The notes: generated from the letters alone by a model not told the origin. A DNA stretch of 64,000 bases from JAIVJG01 sp964236735 (GCA_964236735.1 CAXSFM010000023.1:1-64000), one strand, 5' to 3'. Shown: positions 50,770 to 59,812, counted from the stretch's first letter. Numbers and translations are program-made.

Positions 50770-51687
50770 TTAATTGTTTTCCGCCGGGCGTCGGAAATTG
50801 TAGCGCAGGAGAACGCGCACGGGAACGGGCGCGCCGTCGCGAGTGGCCGGGCGAAAGTGCATCTGCCGGATGGTGTCGGCGACCGACTCGTCGAGGCCGA
50901 AGCCGCCCCAGCGCACGATTGAGACGCGCGCGACTTCGCCGTTCGCGTTAATCTCGACCTGCGCGTCCAACGTCGCCTCCGTCTCGGCCTCGGCAGCCGT
51001 CGCTGGATAAGGAGGATGCAAACGTCGAAACGGTTGCGGCGGGCGAAAGTTCGCGGCGGCGCTGCTCCCGTCTTCGGGCGCATCTTCAAAGATGTTGTCT
51101 TCGTGCGTTGACTCGCTCAGACGCCGACGCCGCGCCTGTTCGTCTTCGCGCCGGCGAAGGATGCGGACGCGGTGGTCGTAGGCGTCGCGATTCAACTCTT
51201 CGAGTAGAAGTTTTTCGGCGTCGGCGGATTGGCTCGCTTCTTTCTTCGCGCGCGTCCACGCGACGAGTTCGCCCGTGCGCGCGCTGACGATAAAGACAGA
51301 GGCGTATGCTTCGTAGAAGGGCGCGGCGACGGACGGCGAGCGGCGGAGCGTCTGCGCGTCGCCGATGATAAAAAAGTCGCAGTCAATCGCCGCGCCGATG
51401 TCGCGCGCTTCATCGAGCGTCAGGTTGAGCGAATTCGTGTAGCCCGCGCCAATTGCCGCCGCGCGGCTCAACTCTCTGTCAACGAGCTTGAGAGATTTGT
51501 CCTTCGCGAGCGCGCCTGTGAGAGTGTCCGCCGCGCGACGCCCCTCCGCCGTCTGCCCGAAGTCGAGCACGGCGACACGCGGCGGGCGCGGTTCATCTTG
51601 TTGCAATTGCTGTCCGGCGCGCATTATCGCGTGCGGCGCGGGCGCGTTGGCGAATGAAAGAAAGATGAGAGCCAATCTCAACAGCAT
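50770..51687 (-). CDS. Exported protein with a TonB C-terminal domain
   Basis: 305 residues. A short signal (LRLALIFLSFANAPAPHA), a middle part resembling a curli-assembly CsgG or periplasmic binding domain (RVAVLDFGQTAEGRRAADTL, AIDCDFFIIGDAQTLRR), a charged linker (RREDEQARRRRLSEST), and a C-terminal TonB-like domain (ATLDAQVEINANGEVARVSI, IRQMHFRPATRDGAPVP). The TonB C-terminal domain in such stand-alone proteins often binds periplasmic partners rather than serving transport. Same strand as the S41 protease, 44 bp upstream of it; likely one operon. Confidence 0.8.
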   Translation of the reverse strand: MLLRLALIFLSFANAPAPHAIMRAGQQLQQDEPRPPRVAVLDFGQTAEGRRAADTLTGALAKDKSLKLVDRELSRAAAIGAGYTNSLNLTLDEARDIGAAIDCDFFIIGDAQTLRRSPSVAAPFYEAYASVFIVSARTGELVAWTRAKKEASQSADAEKLLLEELNRDAYDHRVRILRRREDEQARRRRLSESTHEDNIFEDAPEDGSSAAANFRPPQPFRRLHPPYPATAAEAETEATLDAQVEINANGEVARVSIVRWGGFGLDESVADTIRQMHFRPATRDGAPVPVRVLLRYNFRRPAENN

Positions 51688-51748
51688 AAAAATTCGGCGC
51701 GGGAAATTTTGTTGCGCGATGGGACGTAGAAGCCTGCGCGCGTTTCGC

Positions 51749-52225
51749 TCAATCTCGCCGGAGCGGGTCTGCGTAAAAGCCGGGCGCGCTGTCTGGTATC
51801 AGCGTCGCGCCGACCGCGCGCTCGTAAAATTCGACCGGCCCCACGCCGCCGATGATGCCATAGACGTAACCCAAATCGCGCAAGCCCCACAGACATGCAA
51901 TGAGCAATGCGCGCCCCACGCCGCGTCCGCGCTCGCTTTCCCGCACGCCCGTCGGGCCGAAGAACGCGCGCGCCGTGCATTCATAAGCCGCGAAGCCGAC
52001 GATGCGCCCCTCGCGCGTCGCGAGAAAAACGGAGACGGGCTGGCGCGCATACCCGACGGAAATCTCGTCCGCCCACGACGCGCTGAAATGCTCTTCGACA
52101 AAGACGCGCGCCGCGCTCATCTCCCACACACGCGCTCTTCGCACGGAGACGCCCGCGCCGCTCGACTCTGTTAACACGTCCGCGAGCGGCGGCAGTTTCA
52201 GAAGATTGACCAGCATGTCGGACAT
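51749..52225 (-). CDS. GNAT-family acetyltransferase
   Basis: 158 residues. The acetyl-CoA binding loop is GVRESERGRGVGRALLIACL; the preceding strand (REGRIVGFAAYECT) and the C-terminal YERAVGATLIPDSAPGFY are typical of GNAT enzymes. Acceptor (small molecule or protein amine) unknown. It lies 61 bp upstream of the TonB-like gene on the same strand. Confidence 0.88.
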   Translation of the reverse strand: MSDMLVNLLKLPPLADVLTESSGAGVSVRRARVWEMSAARVFVEEHFSASWADEISVGYARQPVSVFLATREGRIVGFAAYECTARAFFGPTGVRESERGRGVGRALLIACLWGLRDLGYVYGIIGGVGPVEFYERAVGATLIPDSAPGFYADPLRRD

Positions 52226-52236
52226 GAGAAAAGCAA

Positions 52237-52307
52237 ATGATGAATGCGGAATGAAAGACTAAAAGCAATTTTGATTTGATTCATCATTCATCATTCCGCA
52301 TTCATCG
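52237..52307. repeat. Family B hairpin, copy 8
   Basis: AATGATGAATGCGGAATGAA on the left pairs with ATTCATCATTCATCATTCCG on the right. On the minus strand it forms the last codons (Met-Asn-Ala-Glu) and stop codon of the HD gene at 52291-53595. Confidence 0.8.
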
Positions 52308-53595
52308 TTTTTCCTTCACGATGATAGAGCGCGTAAATTTCGTCTTTGACTTCGGGCGGGAAGCAGACGCGGTGTAGTTGATAACCGCGCAGGCCGCGCA
52401 CGGCGTCGCTCACTTCGCTGATCTCGCGAATCGTGGGATGCGCGTAGCCGTCTTCGACGTAGATAAGCGACTTCGGCTCCGCGCCCACCGCCGAATAATA
52501 AGAGTAGTAAGGCACGTCGCCCGCGTGGTCTTCGATGAAATAATATGCGGGCGCGTAACCCGCGCGCTCGACGCTCTCTCTCGCTGCGGAGAGAAAATCT
52601 GCGCGCGTCTCTTCCGCCATGTCGAGGTCAATCGCTTTGAAAAGCGCGCGTCCGACGAAGCGCCGGCTCAGGTCGCGAAGCACCGCGTCGTGCGAGCGTT
52701 GCCACTGTTTGACGTGAAAGAGCACGTCGGAATCGTCCATCTCAAGATGGTCTGCGAGCGTGAGCGTCTTGCGGCGCAGAACTTTCTCGAAGGCCGTGCC
52801 GGGCGCGCACCAGACATCCTCTCCGGCCTCGATGAGTTCGAGCGCGCGTCTCAGTGTCGAGCGCAAAACGGCCTCCGCCGAGCGCAGCGTGCGATGGAAA
52901 TAGACTTGGCGGAACATGTAATAGCGCGCCTGCAAATATTCTTCGACGGCGTAGAGTCCGCGCGCCGAGACGTAGATGCGATCCGCCGCTTCGTCAACTT
53001 CGAGCGCGTTGATAATCCATTCGAGATCGTAGTTGCCGTACTTCGCGCCCGTCATCAAAGAATCGCGCAGGAGATAATCCATGCGGTCAACGTCGAGTTG
53101 CGACGAGACGAGTTGAGCGAGAAAGGCGGGCTGAAATTTTCCCTCGATGATGTCGGCGACGCGACGCGGCAGCGCAGACGAATAAGAGCGCAGGATGCGT
53201 CCCACTTCCGTCTCGTCGCTCAGGACGGCCTCGACCGTCCACGCTTCATGGTGAAAGTGCAAGACCTTTTCCATGACGTGCGAGTAAGGGCCGTGCCCGA
53301 TGTCGTGCAGGAGAGCCGCCGCACGCGCCGCCGCGCGGTCTTCCGGCGAGATCGAATATTTTTCGCCGAGACGGTCGAGCACGCGCGTGATGAGATGCAG
53401 GACTCCGAGAGAGTGGGTGAAGCGCGAATGTTCCGCGCCCTGATAAGTGTAGAGCGCGAGGCCGAGTTGTTTGATGCGGCGCAGGCGTTGAAACTCGAAC
53501 GAGTCAACGAGACGAACCATCAACGCGCCTTCGTCGGTGTCTGTCCGCAGGCGGATGATGTTGTGTACGGGATCGCGGTAGATGCGCTCGTTCAC
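52291..53595 (-). CDS. HD-domain phosphohydrolase (dGTPase/SAMHD1-like)
   Basis: 434 residues, starting with GTG. RDPVHNIIRLRTDTDEGALM, then FQRLRRIKQLGLALYTYQGAEHSRFTHSLGVLHL, ALLHDIGHGPYSHVMEKVLHFHH and QLDVDRMDYLLRDSLMTGA give the H...HD...D metal ligands. Family members hydrolyse dNTPs or other nucleotides, and some SAMHD1-like enzymes take part in phage defence; the substrate here is unknown. Its C-terminal tail is supplied by the family B hairpin. ribA lies 9 bp upstream on the same strand, so the two are coupled. Confidence 0.9.
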   Translation of the reverse strand: MNERIYRDPVHNIIRLRTDTDEGALMVRLVDSFEFQRLRRIKQLGLALYTYQGAEHSRFTHSLGVLHLITRVLDRLGEKYSISPEDRAAARAAALLHDIGHGPYSHVMEKVLHFHHEAWTVEAVLSDETEVGRILRSYSSALPRRVADIIEGKFQPAFLAQLVSSQLDVDRMDYLLRDSLMTGAKYGNYDLEWIINALEVDEAADRIYVSARGLYAVEEYLQARYYMFRQVYFHRTLRSAEAVLRSTLRRALELIEAGEDVWCAPGTAFEKVLRRKTLTLADHLEMDDSDVLFHVKQWQRSHDAVLRDLSRRFVGRALFKAIDLDMAEETRADFLSAARESVERAGYAPAYYFIEDHAGDVPYYSYYSAVGAEPKSLIYVEDGYAHPTIREISEVSDAVRGLRGYQLHRVCFPPEVKDEIYALYHREGKTMNAE

Positions 53596-53604
53596 GTCTG
53601 GTGT

Positions 53605-54255
53605 TTACTCGTTGATGTTGAGGAGGTGACCCATCTTCTCTTTCTTCGTCCGCATGTAATGTGCGGCGGACTCGCCCGACTCGACTTCCAGCGCGACGCG
53701 TTCGACGACGCGCAGCCCGGCCTCTTCCATCGCGCGCAGCTTGAGAGGGTTGTTCGACATCATCCGCACCTGACACAAGCCCAGATCGAAGAGGACTTCA
53801 GCGCATTGCCTGTACTCGCGCAAATCAACGGCGAAGCCGAGCCGCTCGTTGGCCTCGATGGTGTCCGCGCCCTCATCTTGCAAAGCATAGGCGCGAATCT
53901 TGTTGATGATGCCGATGCCGCGTCCTTCCTGAAGTTGATAGACGATAGCGCCGCGTCCCTCTTGCTCGATCAACTCCATCGCGCGATGCAGTTGCGGCCC
54001 GCAGTCGCACTTCATCGAGCCGAACACATCGCCCGTCAGGCATTGCGAGTGTATGCGCGCCAGCGTCGGCACGTCGGCGCGTATCTCGCCCTTGAAGAGC
54101 GCGACGAACTCTTCATCGCTCGTCGTCGAACGATAGCCCGCGATCTTGAATTCGCCGAACTTCGTCGGCAGACGCGCCACCGAGACGCGCTCGACCGTCA
54201 GAGAATTTTTCGACCACGCGCACTCCACAACTTCTACGGCTTCTTCATTCAACAT
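53605..54255 (-). CDS. ribA: GTP cyclohydrolase II
   Basis: First enzyme of riboflavin synthesis: converts GTP to diaminohydroxyphosphoribosylamino-pyrimidine. 216 residues, stand-alone, without the RibB domain found in fused RibBA. Zinc ligands: SQCLTGDVFGSMKCDCGPQL. Then GRGAIVYQLQEGRGIGI, DLREYRQCAEVLFDLG and MSNNPLKLRAMEEAGLRVVE are in the correct order. No FMN riboswitch was seen upstream. The C-terminus runs to LLNINE, just past the catalytic fold. Confidence 0.95.
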   Translation of the reverse strand: MLNEEAVEVVECAWSKNSLTVERVSVARLPTKFGEFKIAGYRSTTSDEEFVALFKGEIRADVPTLARIHSQCLTGDVFGSMKCDCGPQLHRAMELIEQEGRGAIVYQLQEGRGIGIINKIRAYALQDEGADTIEANERLGFAVDLREYRQCAEVLFDLGLCQVRMMSNNPLKLRAMEEAGLRVVERVALEVESGESAAHYMRTKKEKMGHLLNINE

Positions 54256-54454
54256 CCAACCACCTCAAAAACATTCCGGCAAACAAAAGTTAAAATCGCA
54301 TCACGCGCTGCGACAGACGCGAACGTCAGACCCGCATGTACTCGACAATCATCGCGTGCTGAAATGATGTTGTTGATTATAGAAGTAACAAAGCAAGCGC
54401 GACAAGGAGCGCAAGGTTGACGGATGAATGCGAACTTGCCGGAGCATGAAACTT

Positions 54455-54623
54455 ATAGCGGCTTGCGAATGAGTGCGAGTTGAGAGAAAGAATGTTCACC
54501 ACAGAGGACTCAGAGAGACACAGAGGCCGAACAGAGGGGACAATCAAAGCTCAGTCTTTCCTCTGTGCCCCTCTGTGTCCTCTGTGGTTAATCTCCGGTC
54601 ACATTCATTTGCAACCCGCAGTA
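54455..54623. repeat. Family A palindromic element, copy 5
   Basis: Starts with ATAGCGGCTTGCGAATGAGT and ends with TTTGCAACCCGCAGTA. Together with flanks it fills most of the 529-bp gap between ribA and the FHA-GGDEF gene; nothing else was recognised in 54256-54454 or 54624-54784. Confidence 0.85.
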
Positions 54624-54784
54624 AATCCATTTCAGATGCGTTCGCACGGCGCGCTCTTTATCTTCGCCGGACGTGCGATACTTCTTCACGCCGCACGCAG
54701 GCTTTTGTTAAGATGCGTGTCGAAAAGCGTGAACGAATATTTTAGACGACGATCAGACAGGACGGCGGCGGCAACTTATCTGGC

Positions 54785-55774
54785 ATGAATCACGACTCGG
54801 ACGAAAAAACTTCCATCACTCTACCGTCGAAATCCGCGCCCCCACGCGAAAGACATCCGGCGCTCGTCTTTTTGCGTGGGGAATTGATCGCCGTGCCGAT
54901 TCCGCTCGAACGCGACGAGGTGATTCTGGGACGCGCCATCGAAGCGGACGTGCGCGTCAACGATGCGCGCGCGTCGCGGATGCACGCGCGCATTTCGATT
55001 GATAAGGACGCGCAGACGGGCGAGGCGCGTTACCGCGTGACAGACCTCGGCTCGACGAACGGCACGCTGCTCAACGGCCATCCAATTCACGAAGCCTTTT
55101 TACAGGAGGGCGACAAGATTACCGTCGGCGAACATCTCCTGCGGTTCGAGTTGCTCGATGATGTTGACCGCGAGTTCCAGAAACAGATTCATCGCCTGCT
55201 CGTGCATGACGAATTGACGGGGTTGCTGACGAGCAAGTCTTTCTTCTCGGAGTTGCGTCGAGAGGCCGCGCGCGCCGAGACCGAAGAGCGTAGCTTCTGC
55301 GTGTTGATGATGGACTTAGATCACTTCAAAACCGTCAACGACCGTTACGGCCACCTCGTCGGCAGCCAGACGCTGCAAGACGTGGGCGCGTGCATCACGC
55401 AGGCTCTGCGCGCGGGCGACGTGGCCGCGCGCTTTGGCGGTGAAGAGTTCGCGGCCTTTCTTCTCAACGCGAGTTGCGCGCAGGGCTTAGTCGCCGCCGA
55501 GCGCGTGCGCGCCGACATCGAAGAGTATTCGTTCTCTGCCTCGCGTCGCGGTTCCGCTTCCGAGCGTGCGGGCGAAGTTCTGCGTCTCACCATCAGTGTC
55601 GGCGTCGCCGCTTTCCCGGATGACGCGCGCGACCCCATCGAGTTAATCGAACTGGCAGACTCCGCGCTCTATCGCGCCAAGAATACGGGGCGCAATCGCG
55701 TCTCCGCCTACTGCCTCCCGGAAGCGGACGCAGGCACGCCGGATGGGACGCCGCTTCCTCCACGCGAGGAATAA
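54785..55774 (+). CDS. FHA-domain diguanylate cyclase (GGDEF)
   Basis: 329 residues, no transmembrane helices, so cytosolic. An FHA domain at about residues 40-130 (VILGRAIEADVRVNDARASR, LGSTNGTLLNGHPI), which binds phosphothreonine, then a GGDEF domain: HDELTGLLTSKSFFSEL, VLMMDLDHFKTVNDRYGHLV, RFGGEEFAAFLL (GGEEF loop) and LRLTISVGVAAFPDDA. It would make cyclic di-GMP in response to a phosphoprotein. It is directly upstream of the pilus-type cluster and on the same strand; regulation of that cluster is a reasonable inference. Confidence 0.93.
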   Translation: MNHDSDEKTSITLPSKSAPPRERHPALVFLRGELIAVPIPLERDEVILGRAIEADVRVNDARASRMHARISIDKDAQTGEARYRVTDLGSTNGTLLNGHPIHEAFLQEGDKITVGEHLLRFELLDDVDREFQKQIHRLLVHDELTGLLTSKSFFSELRREAARAETEERSFCVLMMDLDHFKTVNDRYGHLVGSQTLQDVGACITQALRAGDVAARFGGEEFAAFLLNASCAQGLVAAERVRADIEEYSFSASRRGSASERAGEVLRLTISVGVAAFPDDARDPIELIELADSALYRAKNTGRNRVSAYCLPEADAGTPDGTPLPPREE

Positions 55775-55807
55775 ATGCCCGCCTTCGCGCAGGTTTCCGT
55801 GATTAAC

Positions 55808-55868
55808 AAGCGAAAGGCAAAGGCGAGGATGAAAGCATTCTTCCGCGCTTTTGCCTTTCGCTTTTTTT
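55808..55868 (+). terminator. Rho-independent terminator
   Basis: AAGCGAAAGGCAAAGGCG (55808-55825) pairs with CGCTTTTGCCTTTCGCTT (55845-55862), followed by a T run to 55868. It ends the FHA-GGDEF transcript, so the pilus genes at 56067 need their own promoter. Confidence 0.9.
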
Positions 55869-56066
55869 GCAACTGCTGACGAGGTGAGGCGTGTAAAGAG
55901 TCGGGCGCGTCAGCATTGGGCGAGCGTGTGGCGCGTGTCTCAAAGGGTGTTTGTGCTTACTTTTACCTTTTGCCTTTTTACTTTTGCCTTCTTCCCGCGC
56001 TATGCTTTCAGCGCGCGCTTTGAAGTCGTTGTCAGCGCCATCCACTGAGAAAACGGAAAACGCCGG

Positions 56067-56717
56067 GTGATTACCAAACTCAATCTTGCCAGCCAGCCTT
56101 TTCGCAATCGCACGCTGCCGTGGGCGGTCGCGTTGCTGGCGTCCGGCGTCTCGCTGATCGCGCTCGTCTATTTCGTCGCCGAAGGACAGCAGGCGCGCAA
56201 AGAGGCCGACGCGGCGGAGCAGCAAGTCTCGACTCTGCGCGCGGAGCACGACCGATTGACGGCGCAGGCCGCGCAGATTAGAGAAGAGATGTCGCCGGAA
56301 CAGCGCGAGACGATGACCGCCGCGCACGCGCTCGTTGATCGCAAGAGTTTTTCCTGGACGCAACTTTTCGCAGACCTCGAAGCGTCTCTGCCGACGGGCG
56401 TGCGCGTCGCGCGCATCAACGTGCGAGACGTGTCGCAACGCGGCGAGCAGACGCGCGCAGACCTCGACCTAACCGTCGTCGGGCGCGCGCCGACCGACGT
56501 GACCGGCATGATCGCGGACATGTCGCGCATCGGCTTCACTGTCGTCCCGCTCACCGAGAATCAGAAAACGACGAAAGGCGAAAGCGGCTACGAGTGGACT
56601 TTGCGCGTCGGCTACGTGCAGGGAGCAACGCGCAGGGCAAGCGGTGACGAGACCGCGAGCCTCGACTTATCAGCAGCATCAAGTTCCGTTGTCGCAGACG
56701 TGCGGGGGCAAAAGTGA
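56067..56717 (+). CDS. pilN: PilN-like pilus assembly protein
   Basis: 216 residues from GTG 56067. N-terminal TKLNLASQPFRNRTLPWAVA is the PilN N-terminal motif, followed by one transmembrane helix (VALLASGVSLIALVYFVAEG), a coiled-coil stretch (QARKEADAAEQQVSTLRAEH), and a ferredoxin-like periplasmic domain (WTQLFADLEASLPTGVRVAR). In type IV pili, PilN joins PilM and PilO as the inner-membrane platform. The next gene overlaps its stop by 4 bp. Confidence 0.88.
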   Translation: MITKLNLASQPFRNRTLPWAVALLASGVSLIALVYFVAEGQQARKEADAAEQQVSTLRAEHDRLTAQAAQIREEMSPEQRETMTAAHALVDRKSFSWTQLFADLEASLPTGVRVARINVRDVSQRGEQTRADLDLTVVGRAPTDVTGMIADMSRIGFTVVPLTENQKTTKGESGYEWTLRVGYVQGATRRASGDETASLDLSAASSSVVADVRGQK

Positions 56718-57688
56718 GAGACGAGCAGTCCCCAGAGACACACGTCAGCGAGACTCCCACCGTCGTCGTCGCTCCACTGCCGCCGACGGGCGGGCACGCG
56801 CCGCTTCCGCGACCGCGCGATTCGCGCAGCCCGCTCGGACTCTTCGGCCTGCCCGAACTCGCCGCGCTCGCCGCCGCGCTCATCCTGTTGCTCGCCGCCG
56901 TCGGTTCGTACCTTTTTGTGATGAGACCGCAGCAGGTGCGCGCGCAGGAGTTGACCGTTGAGCGCGCGACGCTTGAGAGACAGTTGCCGGGTTTGCGCTC
57001 AAGCATGACGCAGAATCAGGACACGCAGACGAGCGTGCGTGAGATTCTCGACAGCCTGCAAAACTTTGAGACCGAGCATCTCGGACAGGGCGCGAACGGC
57101 AGCACCAACGTCATCGAAGAATTGAACGGGCTGATCCGCAAAAACAGTCTCCGCATCAGCGGCGGCCTCGCCTTCACGCAACTCGAAGAGACCGTGCCCG
57201 GCACGGAGAAGAAACGGCAACAACAACCGCGCGAACCCGGCGCGTCCGGCGCGACTTCAGCATCGCGCACCGTGCAGAGCGTTTTTCCCGGCATCGGCAT
57301 CACGCTCACCGTCGAGGGCACGTACCCGAATTTGCGCCACTTCATCAAGAACGTCGAAGCGTCGCGTCAATTTATTGTGATAGACGCGGTCGAGTTGGAA
57401 AGCATCACAGACAACGGCGGCAGCACGAGTTCGTTCACGGAAACCGAAACCGTTCCGACGGCGGGAGCAAACATTCCGGGCGCGCCGCCGCTGGGCGCGA
57501 GTATCTCGAACCCGAAACCATCGGGAGCGAATCCGGCAAGCGCGAGCGTCGCCACTGCGAGAACCGGCGGCGCGCGCGGCACGCTCGTCAGTCTGCGGCT
57601 CGACATGGCCGCTTATTTTCGACGCACGAACGCGCAGATTCAAATGACCGCACCCGTGACGACAGCAGGCACAGGCACATCGCGTTAA
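56714..57688 (+). CDS. pilO: PilO-like pilus assembly protein
   Basis: 324 residues from GTG 56714. A proline-rich cytosolic start (PLPPTGGHAPLPRPRDSRSP), one helix (ALAAALILLLAAVGSYLFVM), a coiled coil (LTVERATLERQLPGLRSSMT) and a C-terminal ferredoxin-like part (FPGIGITLTVEGTYPNLRHF) match PilO. It has extra Gly/Ser/Pro linkers compared with typical PilO (about 200 residues). Overlaps the PilN stop; translationally coupled. Confidence 0.85.
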   Translation: MRDEQSPETHVSETPTVVVAPLPPTGGHAPLPRPRDSRSPLGLFGLPELAALAAALILLLAAVGSYLFVMRPQQVRAQELTVERATLERQLPGLRSSMTQNQDTQTSVREILDSLQNFETEHLGQGANGSTNVIEELNGLIRKNSLRISGGLAFTQLEETVPGTEKKRQQQPREPGASGATSASRTVQSVFPGIGITLTVEGTYPNLRHFIKNVEASRQFIVIDAVELESITDNGGSTSSFTETETVPTAGANIPGAPPLGASISNPKPSGANPASASVATARTGGARGTLVSLRLDMAAYFRRTNAQIQMTAPVTTAGTGTSR

Positions 57689-57712
57689 GTTAGAGACAGG
57701 CACTAAAACATC

Positions 57713-58633
57713 ATGGCGCTCTTCGAGGGAAAAACTCCGGCGGAACGTAACAAGACGATTGCCGCCATCGTGCTCGGCGTCTTCGCGCTCATCTTTCTCG
57801 GACGGATGCTCTTCGGCTCGTCCGGCACGACTCAAGTCGCGCACCCCACGCCGACGCCCAAGCGACAGGCGACGCAGTCAGCCTCAAACGGCGGCGGCGA
57901 CGCGATTGACCCGAACGTCGTCACGACGAAGATTCGTTATGATGGGACGCCCGTCAGCGGCAGCGAGGCCGGGCGCAACATCTTCGCTTTCTACGTGCCT
58001 CCCGAAATACAAAAGCCTCTGACGGGACTGACGCCCACGCCGCCGCCCGCGACGCCGATACCCACGCCGCCGCTTGTCATGGCCGCGCTCTCACCCGCAA
58101 GTGTCTATGCGCGCACCAACGATTTCGCGCTGCAAGTCGCCGGCGACAAGTTCACGCCCGCGACGCGAGTCTATCTCGACGGGCAGGAAGCGCCGACCGA
58201 GTACAAAAGTCCGCAGCAGTTAATCGCCACCGTGCCCGCCGCCATCATCGCCGCCGCCGGCCCGCGTAAGGTCGTCGCGCGCACGCCCGACAATACGCTC
58301 TTTTCCAATGAAGCCACGCTCAACGTCATGCAGCCGCCAATCCCGACTTACACTTACGTCGGATACATCGCGCGCCGCCGCACGGAAGCGGCGGTGCTCA
58401 AGAATCAGAAGGGCGATCTCGTCACCGTGCAGGCCAACGACATCATCGAAGGCCGCTTTCGCGTCATCGCCGTCTCGGAGCATTCCGTTGATCTCGTGGA
58501 CAAGGAACTGAGCATCAAGCATTCGCTCCCCTACATTGACCCGCGCACCAATCCGACTGTGAACGGCATCCGCCCCGGCGGCTCTATCTCTCCGCCGCCT
58601 CCTACCTCTGACGAAGAAACTGAGGAGCCTTAA
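57713..58633 (+). CDS. pilP: PilP-like pilus assembly protein with IPT domain
   Basis: 306 residues. One helix (KTIAAIVLGVFALIFLGRML), a proline-rich linker, an IPT/TIG-type Ig domain (LSPASVYARTNDFALQVAGD ... TRVYLDGQEAPTEYKSPQQL), and a C-terminal part resembling PilP homology regions (YTYVGYIARRRTEAAVLKNQ; GDLVTVQANDIIEGRFRVIA). PilP normally links PilNO to the secretin PilQ. The lipoprotein Cys of PilP is absent; anchoring is by the helix instead. The IPT insert is unusual for PilP. Confidence 0.75.
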   Translation: MALFEGKTPAERNKTIAAIVLGVFALIFLGRMLFGSSGTTQVAHPTPTPKRQATQSASNGGGDAIDPNVVTTKIRYDGTPVSGSEAGRNIFAFYVPPEIQKPLTGLTPTPPPATPIPTPPLVMAALSPASVYARTNDFALQVAGDKFTPATRVYLDGQEAPTEYKSPQQLIATVPAAIIAAAGPRKVVARTPDNTLFSNEATLNVMQPPIPTYTYVGYIARRRTEAAVLKNQKGDLVTVQANDIIEGRFRVIAVSEHSVDLVDKELSIKHSLPYIDPRTNPTVNGIRPGGSISPPPPTSDEETEEP

Positions 58634-58658
58634 TCAACGCGCCGGTTGAAAATAAACA

Positions 58659-59363
58659 ATGAGCACGCCACGGAACACAGCCACAGCTTCCTTGCCGGCA
58701 TCGCCGTCGAGAGCGCGCGCAGTTTCAGCGCATCGCCATACGGAAGGCGGTTACGCGCTCGTCGCTTTGCTCGCGCTGATGACCATCCTCATCCTCGCGA
58801 CGATGGCCGCCGCGCCGAGCATCCGCCAGCAAAGCCAGCGCGAGCTGGAGCAGGAAGCCATCGTGCGCGGCGAAGAAGTTGCCGAAGCGATTCGCCTCTA
58901 CGTTAACTGCACGGGCAATCTGCCGACGTCCATGGAGCAACTACAAGAAGGCGCGCCGTGCTACGGTCGCGTCGAGAAAGTTCAAGTGATTCGCGCCTAC
59001 GCCGCGCATGATCCGCTCTCAAGCACAGGCGAGTGGCGTCTCATCAGGCCAAACGACCGCGCGCTCACAGACTTCGTGATTGCCGTGGCGCAATACAACG
59101 AAAATCAAGTTCCTAAAACAAGCGACCCCAAGATCGCCTCGCATCCCATGCTCCAGGCCATCGCGAACATGCAGTTGGCCGGCATCGTCAACACGAAGAC
59201 GAAAGATGATGAAAAGTCTTCGCATGGAGATGAAGAAGATAGTTCGACGACGAGCACCGGCCCCTTCATCGGCGTCGCGAGTCGCAGCCATCGCGACTCC
59301 ATCATCACTTACTACGACATCGAGCAGAGAGACAAGTGGGTCTTCACGCCTCTCTTTAGATAG
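58659..59363 (+). CDS. Type IV prepilin-like / pseudopilin protein
   Basis: 234 residues. An N-terminal leader of about 30 residues ends at EGGYALVALLALMTILILAT, a hydrophobic segment of the prepilin type with the cut expected after a Gly, although Tyr rather than Phe follows. The helix continues (QSQRELEQEAIVRGEEVAEA), as in GspG-like pseudopilins. The C-terminal half is hydrophilic. It belongs to the same operon as the PilNOP-like genes (25-bp gap). Pseudopilin of a type II-like system or a minor pilin are both possible. Confidence 0.82.
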   Translation: MSTPRNTATASLPASPSRARAVSAHRHTEGGYALVALLALMTILILATMAAAPSIRQQSQRELEQEAIVRGEEVAEAIRLYVNCTGNLPTSMEQLQEGAPCYGRVEKVQVIRAYAAHDPLSSTGEWRLIRPNDRALTDFVIAVAQYNENQVPKTSDPKIASHPMLQAIANMQLAGIVNTKTKDDEKSSHGDEEDSSTTSTGPFIGVASRSHRDSIITYYDIEQRDKWVFTPLFR

Positions 59364-59490
59364 CCTCGGCACATTCCCCCTTCAACTTTACGTGTAGTCG
59401 AATATCAACCCGCATGATGTTTGAGCATGTGCGTGATGCACATCACTCGATGCGCGCGAAAAAAAATCGCGAACATTTTTAATTAAGTTA

Positions 59491-59519
59491 TTGACTTATA
59501 TTCTTATTGTGTTTATATA
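59491..59519 (+). promoter_or_regulatory. Near-consensus sigma-70 promoter for the H1-like gene
   Basis: TTGACT (59491-59496), 17-bp spacer, TATATA (59514-59519). The surrounding 59460-59545 is extremely rich in A+T in an otherwise GC-rich window. It lies about 100 bp before the start of the histone-like gene. Confidence 0.7.
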
Positions 59520-59621
59520 TCCAACATATTGTGCGCCAATCGGTCTAGGCCACAAGGTAAAAATCAGTACAGCATCTTGTGGTCACGTACACCCAAACTA
59601 GAAAAGGAGCAGATACAAATT

Positions 59622-59738
59622 ATGGCAACTAAGAAAGCAGCGAAGAAGAGCAGCGGCGGCGCGAAAAAGAGCGCGGCCAAAAAGAGCAGCGGTGGCGCGA
59701 AAAAGGGCGCCGCGAAAAAAGGCGCGAAGAAGCGCTAG
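59622..59738 (+). CDS. Tiny histone-H1-like basic protein
   Basis: 38 residues from ATG 59622; AAAAGGAG (59602-59609) precedes it. The sequence is almost only Lys, Ala, Ser and Gly: MATKKAAKKSSGGAKKSAAK, then KSSGGAKKGAAKKGAKKR. The unit KKSSGGAK repeats. It resembles the C-terminal tail of H1-like proteins (Hc1, AlgP, lysine-rich tails of HU) but without a folded domain, so it should bind DNA or RNA by charge. It has its own strong promoter and terminator, which argues that it is a real, highly expressed gene. Confidence 0.82.
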   Translation: MATKKAAKKSSGGAKKSAAKKSSGGAKKGAAKKGAKKR

Positions 59739-59812
59739 TAGTCTCGCACGAGAAAGTAAGCACAACCTTCAACGGCGCACATTACAACTTGCGGCCTTAG
59801 GGCCTTACGAAC

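Noticed and set aside
52378..54420. 680-codon open frame antisense to the HD and ribA genes
   Set aside because: Shadow frame of GC-rich coding DNA. The two minus-strand genes carry clear family motifs; this frame has none.
54256..54454. FMN riboswitch upstream of ribA
   Set aside because: I could not find the conserved FMN element pattern in this stretch.
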